From NCBI GenBank assembly GCA_963727635.1, contig CAVSHP010000021.1, positions 513,308 to 577,307 of the forward strand: DNA of 64,000 nt. The letters run 5' to 3'. This document shows, in pieces, positions 9,358-17,043 of this stretch (its first letter is position 1; every line of letters begins with the position of its first letter). The translations under genes and the position numbers were made by a program. This stretch comes from SZUA-36 sp963727635. Its GTDB lineage: Bacteria; Pseudomonadota; Gammaproteobacteria; Xanthomonadales; SZUA-36. Under the pieces are notes generated by a model, which worked only from the letters and a program-made list of their open reading frames with translations, made no database searches and had not been told where the DNA came from.

Positions 9358-10307
9358 ACAGCCAACCAGCAGCGGTTGCCAGTGCCGTCGTATTTGCCTA
9401 TCACGACATCGGCGTACGCTGTTTGGCGGCCCTGCTTGAAACGGGTGTTGAGGTCAGGCTGGTTGTGACGCACCAGGATGACGTGTCAGAACTGGTCTGG
9501 TTCGGCAGCGTTGCGGAGATGGCAAAACGCAATGGCATTGCGGTGATAACCCCGGACAATGTCAATGCCGATGCGGTCATAGAGCAGGTTTCCCGGTGTC
9601 AACCAGACTTCATTTTTTCCTTTTATTACCGCCAGTTGCTTGGCAGTCCCTTGCTGGGGGTTCCCGCCAGGGGCGCTTTCAATGTCCACGGCTCGCTGTT
9701 GCCCAAATACCGCGGTCGCGTGCCCGTAAACTGGGCGATTATTCACGGCGAGAAGGAATCCGGCGTGAGCCTGCACAGGATGGAAATCAAACCGGATGCC
9801 GGTGACCTTCTGGCACAACGCGCCGTTCCCATCCTGCGCAATGACACGGCCTTTGATGTCTTTCAGAAACTAAAATGCGCGGCCGAAAACCTGTTGCTGG
9901 AAACTGTTCCGGAAATGATCGCCGGGCGCATTGCCGGAAGACCGCTGGACCTGGCAAAGGGTAGTTATTTTTCCGGCAGAAAACCGCAGGACGGAAAAAT
10001 CGACTGGCGGATGCCGGCGCAGGATATACACAATCTGATTCGTGCCGTGGCGCCACCTTACCCCGGCGCCTTTTTCAACTTCGGGCCGCACCATGTCGAA
10101 GTGCTTGGAAGTCATAGCAGGGATGAGAAAGCCCGTTTTGACCAGCCCTGCATCTATTCTGAATCCGGTAATTTCCAGGCGGACTGTGTGGATGGGAAAC
10201 GATTCATGATTACCCGCCTGGCCGTCGATGGCTCAACCTTGAATCCGTCAATGTTCGAGCAGATTTTTGGCTCACGATTAGTACTTGCCGGAACAAACGA
10301 ACGATGA
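9354..10307 (+). CDS. UDP-Ara4N formyltransferase (stand-alone N-terminal half of ArnA)
   Basis: A 317-residue formyltransferase of the Met-tRNA formyltransferase fold. The catalytic triad N110, H112 (FNVHGSLLPKYRGR) and D148 (KPDAGD) is intact. It would N-formylate UDP-Ara4N using 10-formyltetrahydrofolate. In E. coli this domain is fused to the UDP-glucuronate decarboxylase in the bifunctional ArnA (about 660 residues); here the second domain is a separate gene at 12305-13351. The C-terminal region (IDWRMPAQDIHNLIRAV) matches the formyltransferase C-domain. It starts by a 4-nt overlap with arnB and ends by a 4-nt overlap with arnD. Confidence 0.9.
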   Translation: MNSQPAAVASAVVFAYHDIGVRCLAALLETGVEVRLVVTHQDDVSELVWFGSVAEMAKRNGIAVITPDNVNADAVIEQVSRCQPDFIFSFYYRQLLGSPLLGVPARGAFNVHGSLLPKYRGRVPVNWAIIHGEKESGVSLHRMEIKPDAGDLLAQRAVPILRNDTAFDVFQKLKCAAENLLLETVPEMIAGRIAGRPLDLAKGSYFSGRKPQDGKIDWRMPAQDIHNLIRAVAPPYPGAFFNFGPHHVEVLGSHSRDEKARFDQPCIYSESGNFQADCVDGKRFMITRLAVDGSTLNPSMFEQIFGSRLVLAGTNER

Positions 10308-11203
10308 AGCGGGTGGCATTAAAAGTAGATGTCGATACCTATCTTGGTACGCTCCACGGTGTGCCGGCGCTGTTGAGCTTGTTTGAACGGTTCAATGTCA
10401 AAGCAACTTTTCTATTCAGTGTTGGCCCGGACAATACCGGCAGGGCGATACGCCGGGTGTTCAGAAAAGGCTTCCTGCAAAAAGTCGGACGGACCTCGGT
10501 AGTCAGCCACTATGGTTTGCGGACCCTTATGAATGGTGTGCTCAAACCCGGACCGCACATCGGCAAACGGGCCGGGCATATCATGCGGCAGGTTGCTGCA
10601 GCGGGTCACGAAGTGGGTATCCATTGTTACGACCATGTGCGATGGCAGGATTCTGTTGCCAGCAAAGACCCCGGTTGGACACAGCTGGAACTGCAAAAGG
10701 GGCTTGAAGCGTTCAGGGCCGCCGTACACATGGAACCCCAAACCATCGGCGCCGCGGGTTGGCAGGTCAATCGCTATGTGATCGGCCTGGAGGAACAGAT
10801 GGGATTCCGATATGCCAGCGACGTACGCGGACGTGAGCCTTTTTTCCCGCTGATGGAAGGCAAAAACTCAAACTGCATCCAACTGCCAACAACATTGCCG
10901 ACGTTGGATGAAATCATCGGCTCAGATGGTATAGACTCATTCAATTGCTGGGAAACTGTGCTGGAAAAAAGCCGGGAACTACTTCCCTGCGGACACGTCT
11001 ACACATTGCACGCGGAGCTGGAAGGCATGAAATTGATGCCGGTGATGGAAAAACTGCTCGAGCAGTGGAAAACATCCGGCTTCGAATTGGTCACGCTCCA
11101 GCAACTCCACGCTTCGCTGGATCAATCCAGGCTGCCGAAACGTGAAATAATGTGGGGTGAGGTCGATGGAAGATCCGGTTTGCTCGCAGTCGAGGCCGGT
11201 TGA
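10304..11203 (+). CDS. arnD: 4-deoxy-4-formamido-L-arabinose-phosphoundecaprenol deformylase
   Basis: A 299-residue polysaccharide-deacetylase-fold protein. The N-terminal VDVDTYLGT motif supplies the metal-binding aspartates and GHEVGIHCYDHVRW the metal histidines. In the pathway it removes the formyl group from undecaprenyl-phosphate-Ara4FN before flipping, on the cytoplasmic face. Length agrees with E. coli ArnD (296). It overlaps the formyltransferase gene by 4 nt and is followed after 36 nt by arnC. The context leaves little doubt over other NodB-like deacetylases. Confidence 0.92.
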   Translation: MKRVALKVDVDTYLGTLHGVPALLSLFERFNVKATFLFSVGPDNTGRAIRRVFRKGFLQKVGRTSVVSHYGLRTLMNGVLKPGPHIGKRAGHIMRQVAAAGHEVGIHCYDHVRWQDSVASKDPGWTQLELQKGLEAFRAAVHMEPQTIGAAGWQVNRYVIGLEEQMGFRYASDVRGREPFFPLMEGKNSNCIQLPTTLPTLDEIIGSDGIDSFNCWETVLEKSRELLPCGHVYTLHAELEGMKLMPVMEKLLEQWKTSGFELVTLQQLHASLDQSRLPKREIMWGEVDGRSGLLAVEAG

Positions 11204-11239
11204 ATTACCATCGGCACGACCGAGCCAAAGGGAGCTCAC

Positions 11240-12256
11240 GTGAACACTGACATCAAAAATAGCACGCAAACCCGATCGGTCGATATTTCCATTTTGATAC
11301 CCGTGTACAACGAACAGGACGTTCTTGGCCTGTTGTTTGAGCGCTTGTACCCCGTACTGGACGCGTTGGGTCGCCCGTACGAAGTCCTGTTTGTCAACGA
11401 TGGCAGCAAGGACAATTCCGCCGCGCTGCTTGCGCAACAGTTTGAACGGCGGCCCGATGTCACGCGCGTGGTTTCCCTGAGTTCAAACGCCGGTCAGCAC
11501 GCTGCCCTGATTGCCGGCTTTGAGAGGGCCTTTGGCGAGTGGATCATTACTCTGGATGCGGATTTACAAAATCCACCCGAGGAAATTCCCAAGCTCGTAG
11601 CGGAGTTGGACAAGGGATTTGATTACGTCGGCTCCATCAGGGCCTCACGACATGACAAGGCTTGGCGGCATATCGCTTCCCGCCTGATGAATTCTTTACG
11701 TGAAAAGATCACCAATATCCGCATGACCGACCAGGGTTGCATGCTGCGGGCATATAGCAGGGACATCGCGCGGGAAGTCGCAGTGTCCAATGAATCCCGC
11801 ACGTTTATCCCTGCGCTGGCCTATCTGTATGCCGCCAGGCCCACGGAAATAACGGTGGCGCATGAAGAAAGGGCGGCAGGACAATCAAAGTATTCGCTGT
11901 TTAAGCTAATCCAGCTCAATTTCGACCTGGTCACCAGTTTTTCATCCGTGCCACTGCAATTGATCTCTTTTACCGGCATCATCGTTTCGATCCTTTCGCT
12001 CTTATTCGTCTGTTATCTCGCCTGGCGCCGTTTGTTTTACGGGCCGGAAGTCGAGGGTGTTTTCACCTTGTTCGGTATAGCCATTTTCCTGATGGGCCTG
12101 CTGCTTTTTTCGGTAGGCATGCTGGGTGAATACATTGGCCGGATCAATGGCCTGGTGCGCAGGAGAAAGCGTTTTCGCGTCGCGAGTGTGCTGGAGGCCG
12201 GTGAGGGTGTAAAATCGCATTCCGATGGTATAAAACCGTCCATCAAGCCGGAATAG
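11240..12256 (+). CDS. arnC: Undecaprenyl-phosphate Ara4FN transferase
   Basis: A 338-residue GT2 glycosyltransferase. The N-terminal domain has the VPVYNEQ motif and the LDADLQNPPEE metal site. It ends with two transmembrane helices (about residues 235-265 and 275-300), as in polyprenyl-phosphate transferases. It moves Ara4FN from UDP to undecaprenyl phosphate. The start is GTG at 11240 after a GGGAG element, which is the first good start after the 36-nt gap following arnD. Position in the arn operon distinguishes it from dolichol-phosphate-mannose-synthase-like paralogues. Confidence 0.93.
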   Translation: MNTDIKNSTQTRSVDISILIPVYNEQDVLGLLFERLYPVLDALGRPYEVLFVNDGSKDNSAALLAQQFERRPDVTRVVSLSSNAGQHAALIAGFERAFGEWIITLDADLQNPPEEIPKLVAELDKGFDYVGSIRASRHDKAWRHIASRLMNSLREKITNIRMTDQGCMLRAYSRDIAREVAVSNESRTFIPALAYLYAARPTEITVAHEERAAGQSKYSLFKLIQLNFDLVTSFSSVPLQLISFTGIIVSILSLLFVCYLAWRRLFYGPEVEGVFTLFGIAIFLMGLLLFSVGMLGEYIGRINGLVRRRKRFRVASVLEAGEGVKSHSDGIKPSIKPE

Positions 12257-12304
12257 GGAGCATCACGCCCCGCCGGTGTCGTCTTTACAAATATCAGGAA
12301 TACC

Positions 12305-13351
12305 ATGAAAATTTTGATCCTTGGCGTAAACGGCTTCATCGGCCATCACCTGTCCAACAGGCTCCTGTCCAGCACGGATTGGGAAATCTATGGAATGGAT
12401 ATGCGTTCCGACCGTCTGGCAGATGAAATGAATCACGAAAGGTTTAACTTTTTCGAAGGCGATATCACCATCAATCGTGAGTGGATCGAGTACCACATCA
12501 AGAAATGTGATGTCATCCTGCCGTTGGTGGCCATCGCCACACCTGCAACCTACGTGACCAATCCACTGGGCGTCTTTGAACTCGATTTTGAAGCCAACCT
12601 GGCCATCGTGCGTGCCTGTGTGAAATACCGGAAACGCGTGGTTTTCCCGTCTACTTCCGAGGTCTACGCAATGTGTGAGGATGAAGCCTTTCATCCCTAC
12701 GAATCCAACCTGGTGCTCGGACCGATTGCCAAACCGCGCTGGATTTATTCCTGCGCCAAACAGTTGATGGACCGGGTGATTGCGGCCTATGGCCAACAGG
12801 AGGGTCTGAAATACACCTTGTTCCGGCCCTTCAACTGGATCGGCAGCGGTCTGGACAGCCTGCATACCCAGAAGGAAGGCAGTTCGAGGGTGGTGACACA
12901 ATTTCTCGGCCACATTGCACGCGGGGAAGACATCAAGCTGGTGGATGGCGGTCTGCAGCGGCGCAGTTTTACCGATGTGGAAGATGGAATTTCGGCGCTG
13001 GTAAAGATCATCGAAAACAGCAACGGCATCGCTGACGGCAAAATTTACAACATCGGAAATCCGAAAAATGATCTGTCCATCAAGGAACTGGCAAACCTGA
13101 TGCTGGAGATGTCGTTCAGTTACCCGGAATATGAATCACAGGCCCACCATGTCAACATCGTCGAGGTGACCTCGGCCGACTACTATGGCAAGGGCTACCA
13201 GGATATCAAGAGCCGCGTGCCCTATATTGAAAATACCTGCGAGGAGTTGGACTGGGCACCGGAAATTGATGTGAAAATTGCACTGGGCAAAATCATGGAC
13301 ACCTATCGCCACGAGGTCGCCGCTGCCCGCGCCCTGCTTGACCAGAATTAA
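12305..13351 (+). CDS. UDP-glucuronate decarboxylase/oxidase (stand-alone C-terminal half of ArnA)
   Basis: A 348-residue extended SDR enzyme that oxidatively decarboxylates UDP-glucuronate to UDP-4-keto-pentose, the first committed Ara4N step. The N-terminal NAD motif is GVNGFIGHHLS. The catalytic Ser-Glu pair lies in FPSTSEVYAM, the Tyr-Lys pair in WIYSCAKQ, and GGLQRRSFTDVEDG holds the arginine known to act in ArnA. In E. coli this is fused behind the formyltransferase. Here it is the last gene of the operon and the formyltransferase is three genes upstream. No UDP-glucose dehydrogenase (ugd) lies beside the operon, so UDP-glucuronate must come from elsewhere. Confidence 0.92.
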   Translation: MKILILGVNGFIGHHLSNRLLSSTDWEIYGMDMRSDRLADEMNHERFNFFEGDITINREWIEYHIKKCDVILPLVAIATPATYVTNPLGVFELDFEANLAIVRACVKYRKRVVFPSTSEVYAMCEDEAFHPYESNLVLGPIAKPRWIYSCAKQLMDRVIAAYGQQEGLKYTLFRPFNWIGSGLDSLHTQKEGSSRVVTQFLGHIARGEDIKLVDGGLQRRSFTDVEDGISALVKIIENSNGIADGKIYNIGNPKNDLSIKELANLMLEMSFSYPEYESQAHHVNIVEVTSADYYGKGYQDIKSRVPYIENTCEELDWAPEIDVKIALGKIMDTYRHEVAAARALLDQN

Positions 13352-13384
13352 CAACCTGGCCGGACCGCGCCATCCAGCAAACTC

Positions 13385-13702
13385 ATGAATAATCTGTTTA
13401 CTTTAATTCCAGGTGAAAAAGCTGACGAGGTTTTCGAGCAGATTCTCAACTCCGGGCCGGTCAGGATAGAACGCATCATCTCGAGAGGCCATGCCTCTCC
13501 CGCGAGTGGCTGGTATGACGAGGCCGAGGACGAGTGGGTGCTCGTTTTACAGGGATCGGGAAGAATCCTTTTTGAGGACGGTCCGGAATTTCTGCTCTGC
13601 CCGGGTGACTACCTGGACATATCCGCGCACCAAAAACACAAGGTTACCTGGACCGACCCGTCCGGGCCGACGATCTGGCTGGCAGTATTTTATCGACGAT
13701 AA
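13385..13702 (+). CDS. Small cupin-fold protein
   Basis: A 105-residue single-domain cupin 33 nt after the arn operon and probably its last gene. The first cupin motif lacks the usual HxH pair (it reads SGWYDEAEDEWVLVLQG). The second motif keeps CPGDYLDISAHQKHKVTW with two histidines. A classic three-His metal site is therefore not evident, although the aligned Glu/Asp and later His could bind a metal. Small cupins of this shape are common and mostly uncharacterised. A role in sugar or lipid A modification is suggested only by position. Confidence 0.75.
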   Translation: MNNLFTLIPGEKADEVFEQILNSGPVRIERIISRGHASPASGWYDEAEDEWVLVLQGSGRILFEDGPEFLLCPGDYLDISAHQKHKVTWTDPSGPTIWLAVFYRR

Positions 13703-13746
13703 AGTTTGACCATAGGCGTATGATTTGCTGCACGCCGCAGTTTAGT

Positions 13747-13822
<76 letters not shown>

Positions 13823-13843
13823 TTAATGGTATTTAGGCTCGCC

Positions 13844-14422
13844 TTACTGGCCGGCGCGAAACGGGTAACCCTCAAACATTTCCGCGACACCGTCCATGAT
13901 GCTCTGACGCAGTTCGGGGTTCTTCTGCTTCTCATGGACCCGGCCGATGGCGACACCTTCCCACAGCATCCGTTTCAGTTTCGGATCAACCATGTCGATG
14001 TTAACAGTGCCCTCGGTGTACTGACTGACGTGGGTAGTGGTTCCGTAGCCGTATCCGCCCCATGGCGAATACAGGCCGCCGCGGTAGCCATAGTAGCCGC
14101 CGTACATCATCGGGTCTGTTGTCGTTGTCACCTGGGTTTTATCCTGCAAGCGCGCCGACACATTGAATATCAGGTCGGGGTGATCGGATTTGACATATCC
14201 CCGTGCCAGCATTTGTGCATCGATGGCATCTCGAAACATTTGCCCCAGGAGACTAGAGTAATTCGGGTTTTCAATACCCATCGGACTAAAGTAGCCATAG
14301 GTCCTGTACTGGCTGAAATCCATGCTGCGGTCATAGTCCGACTGAATGCTCGGCCCGGAAGCACAGGCCGTCATCAACGCCAGTGTCATTACCACCAGGC
14401 TTATCCTGGACAATTTACGCAT
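13844..14422 (-). CDS. DUF4136 lipoprotein (copy 2)
   Basis: A predicted lipoprotein of 192 residues, paralogous to the gene at 4406-5002. The start at 14422 (MRKLSRISLVV) follows a GGGGAG Shine-Dalgarno and gives a signal peptide with lipobox MTAC. The mature part shares IENPNYSS, the Gly/Tyr patch GGYYGYRGG and GGYGYGTTT, TEGTVNIDMVD and the ending EGYPFRAGQ with copy 1. It lies 33 nt downstream of another lipoprotein gene on the same strand, so the two form a probable operon. Function unknown; outer-membrane anchoring in the periplasm is inferred. Confidence 0.9.
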   Translation of the reverse strand: MRKLSRISLVVMTLALMTACASGPSIQSDYDRSMDFSQYRTYGYFSPMGIENPNYSSLLGQMFRDAIDAQMLARGYVKSDHPDLIFNVSARLQDKTQVTTTTDPMMYGGYYGYRGGLYSPWGGYGYGTTTHVSQYTEGTVNIDMVDPKLKRMLWEGVAIGRVHEKQKNPELRQSIMDGVAEMFEGYPFRAGQ

Positions 14423-14455
14423 CTTCTCCCCTCTTTGAGGCATGGCACCCGTGAC

Positions 14456-14908
14456 TTACTTCAGTTTCACCTGTAGCTTTTTCTTGTCTGCCATCAGTCC
14501 ATTAATTTGCTTGTTTGCATTATCAAAACTGCTTTTCATTTTTGAATAGTCACTCCACTTGCTGACTGAACTCGCCCGATAGAGCATTTCCTGATCGTCA
14601 AAATCGACTACCATTCTCACATAAATTGATTTGTATTCTTTCAGATAGGCCTCGATCTGTTTTTTGTCGGCGTTGGTGAGATCGACGGTTTTGGTGTCCG
14701 AGAGTTTCCCGCTGATTTTGGATTTGATCTGCTTGACGTTGCCCAGGTTATAGGTCGCGCCGTTGTAGACAACCGTCTTGTCGTTGTTGTAGACCTTGGC
14801 GCTGGCCACGCATCCGGCGAGCAGAACAACCGACAAAACTAAAGTTGAGAAAACAAGTGTGCGGCCCAAGCGGCGCAGTACCTGTGAAGAGTTTGCAGCT
14901 TTTGACAT
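14456..14908 (-). CDS. Hypothetical lipoprotein
   Basis: A 150-residue protein starting at MSKAANSSQVLRR (14908, AGGAG upstream), with a hydrophobic signal and lipobox LAGC. The mature domain begins with a YNNDKTVVYNGATYNLG stretch, resembling small beta-rich envelope domains. It ends in a Lys-rich, helical and possibly coiled-coil segment (SDYSKMKSSFDNANKQINGLMADKKK). I do not recognise a family. It is the first gene of a two-gene minus-strand unit with the DUF4136 lipoprotein, so a shared envelope role is plausible. Confidence 0.75.
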   Translation of the reverse strand: MSKAANSSQVLRRLGRTLVFSTLVLSVVLLAGCVASAKVYNNDKTVVYNGATYNLGNVKQIKSKISGKLSDTKTVDLTNADKKQIEAYLKEYKSIYVRMVVDFDDQEMLYRASSVSKWSDYSKMKSSFDNANKQINGLMADKKKLQVKLK

Positions 14909-15357
14909 TTTGATCTCCTGGTTACAAAAAATTGTTGTATTCAAGTGTTCGCCTTTGAACATATTGGATCGGGCAAACCCTGTGGTACCTAGATAAATAG
15001 CCTGACCGTTGTCCGCGTGGTATCAACCTGAACAAGCAGCTTCGGGCCGGGTCTATCACTTGATTCCGGTTTTTTCGAAGTTGATAAATGATACCAGTAT
15101 TTTGCCTGTTGTATGAAGCGCACCGAAGGCCCGAATCAGCTGGATGAAGGCGAGTTGAATAGCAGGCGCGTGTTAACGTGCTTTAGACGATACAGGCAGG
15201 GGCTAAGGCTGTGCATGTCGATAGTTCCGGATGTGCTTGTTCAGACGCGCAGCTTCAATTCCGCCCATCTAATTTTGAGTGATTATCATTACAATTAAAC
15301 CAACCACATCAAGTAGCATATAATTGCGTACTTTTGAACTGACCAGCGAGCAAATAC
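14909..15357. other. Gene-free region between divergent lipoprotein unit and pyk
   Basis: About 450 nt without a credible gene; a 61-codon open frame at 15113-15298 has no ribosome site or family look. The right end holds the likely pyk promoter (15295-15324). Nothing else was recognised. Confidence 0.6.
15295..15324 (+). promoter_or_regulatory. Putative pyk promoter with overlapping Fur-like half site
   Basis: A perfect TATAAT lies at 15319-15324, with a weak -35 (TTAAAC, 15295-15300) 18 nt upstream. Just before it (about 15281-15293) the sequence GATTATCATTACA resembles part of a Fur box in the reverse orientation. The promoter call is moderate; iron control of pyk is only a possibility. 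Confidence 0.45.
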
Positions 15358-16827
15358 ATGCAGATTCGTCGTACCAAGATTATCGCCACCTTAGGTCCTG
15401 CCACCGACTCCCACGAAGTTTTGCGCGCGGTCATCTCAGCAGGCGCGGACATTTTGCGTATCAATCTCTCACATGGCACGCACCAGGAACAGGCAGCCAG
15501 GGCCGCGCAGGTCAGGGAAATAGCCGCTGAACTGAACAAGGAGGTTGCGATTCTTGCGGACCTGCGTGGGCCGAAGATTCGTATCGAGAGATTTTTGAAC
15601 GGCTCGGTCACGCTGAAAAACGGCGATATTTTCACCCTGGATGCTTCGGACGAACCCGCTCCCGGCACCCAGTCGAGGATCGGTGTTACCTATAAAGGGC
15701 TGGCCGGTGACGTTTCCACAGGCGACCTCCTGTTGCTTGATGATGGTCTGCTGACCATGCGTGTGCTTGAAGTCAAAGCAAAAGATATTATCTGCAAGGT
15801 CGAAACCGGTGGTGTACTGGGAGACCGCAAGGGTATCAACGTGCAGGGCGGCGGGCTTTCATTGCCCGGCATCGCACAACACGACATCGAGGACATACCC
15901 CGGGCAGCAGCCATGGGCGCCGATTACCTGGCGGTTTCTTTCCCGCGCAACGCGGACGATATGCACGAGGCACGCCGTCGTTTGCGCGATGCGGGAAGTG
16001 ACGCCAGGCTGGTAGCAAAAATTGAACGCACCGAAGCAATCACAAACCTGGAAGAAATCATCACCGCTTCTGATGCGGTACTGATCGCCCGCGGCGATCT
16101 GGGCGTGGAAATTGGTGACGCGGAATTGCCGGGTCTGCAAAAGCGAATTACACGCAAATCACTCGAACAGAACCGACTGGTTATCACCGCCACGCAAATG
16201 ATGCAGTCCATGGTTGAAAGCCCCATACCCACACGAGCCGAAGTACTCGATGTCGCCAATTCGGTTTTCGATGGTACCGATGCAGTGATGTTATCGGCGG
16301 AAACTGCCGTCGGTCGCCATCCCCAGACGGTGGTTGAAGCCATGAACCGGATTTGCCTGGGTGCCGAAAGACACGATGATACCCAGCCAAACAGGGATTA
16401 TCTGAACGTTCAGTTCGAGCGTATCGACCAGGCCATCGCGATGGCGGCGATGTACATGGCAACCAATGTATCGGTCCAGGCGATACTCGCATTGACGGAG
16501 TCCGGATCCACCGCGCAATGGTTGTCACGTGTGCGCTCCCGTGTGCCGATCTTCGCCCTGTCGCCCGTTCGTGACAGCCTGCGGCGCATGGCCCTGTATC
16601 GCGGTGTCTATCCGGTCGCGCACAATATCCCCAGCTCGGATGTTGAAGTTACCTTGACCGATGGTGTGCGCTTGCTGCTGCAGCAGGGTCACATCAAGGT
16701 GGGAGACCGGATTATCCTGACGATGGGCCAGCATACACACAACGAGGGCGGTACCAATTCGCTGCGACTGGTACAGGTTGCAGAGGACGGTTACTTCATT
16801 AACAGCCCCTCATTGCAATCCCAATAA
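15358..16827 (+). CDS. pyk: Pyruvate kinase
   Basis: A 489-residue enzyme converting phosphoenolpyruvate and ADP to pyruvate and ATP. Family motifs in order: RRTKIIATLGPAT at the N-terminus, ILADLRGPKIR, the KIERTEAITN active-site lysine/glutamate block, LIARGDLGVE, and ATQMMQSM followed by RAEVLDVANSVFDGTDAVMLSAETA. A regulatory C-terminal domain of normal size ends near 480. It is transcribed alone, 216 nt before maeB, and shares the region with gap/pgk and the PDH operon. Confidence 0.96.
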   Translation: MQIRRTKIIATLGPATDSHEVLRAVISAGADILRINLSHGTHQEQAARAAQVREIAAELNKEVAILADLRGPKIRIERFLNGSVTLKNGDIFTLDASDEPAPGTQSRIGVTYKGLAGDVSTGDLLLLDDGLLTMRVLEVKAKDIICKVETGGVLGDRKGINVQGGGLSLPGIAQHDIEDIPRAAAMGADYLAVSFPRNADDMHEARRRLRDAGSDARLVAKIERTEAITNLEEIITASDAVLIARGDLGVEIGDAELPGLQKRITRKSLEQNRLVITATQMMQSMVESPIPTRAEVLDVANSVFDGTDAVMLSAETAVGRHPQTVVEAMNRICLGAERHDDTQPNRDYLNVQFERIDQAIAMAAMYMATNVSVQAILALTESGSTAQWLSRVRSRVPIFALSPVRDSLRRMALYRGVYPVAHNIPSSDVEVTLTDGVRLLLQQGHIKVGDRIILTMGQHTHNEGGTNSLRLVQVAEDGYFINSPSLQSQ

Positions 16828-17043
16828 ACGTAAACTGGTGGTTGAAATTTTCCTGGGAATGGTTTTGCGTGATTACAGTCAGTAGAATGTGCGCTTCCCG
16901 GGAAATACTGCCCAAACAGGAGCGAATATCCGCATCCGGCCGTTACGACTCTTCATTTGGACAGCATTGGCTATTAACTCAAGGTATGGACCGGCCCCGG
17001 TTTCAGTCCGGAAAGCAGCGTCTATACTCAAAAGAAGAAATAC

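Noticed and set aside
15113..15298. A 61-codon frame upstream of pyk
   Set aside because: No ribosome site, no family resemblance and it ends just before the pyk promoter; likely chance.
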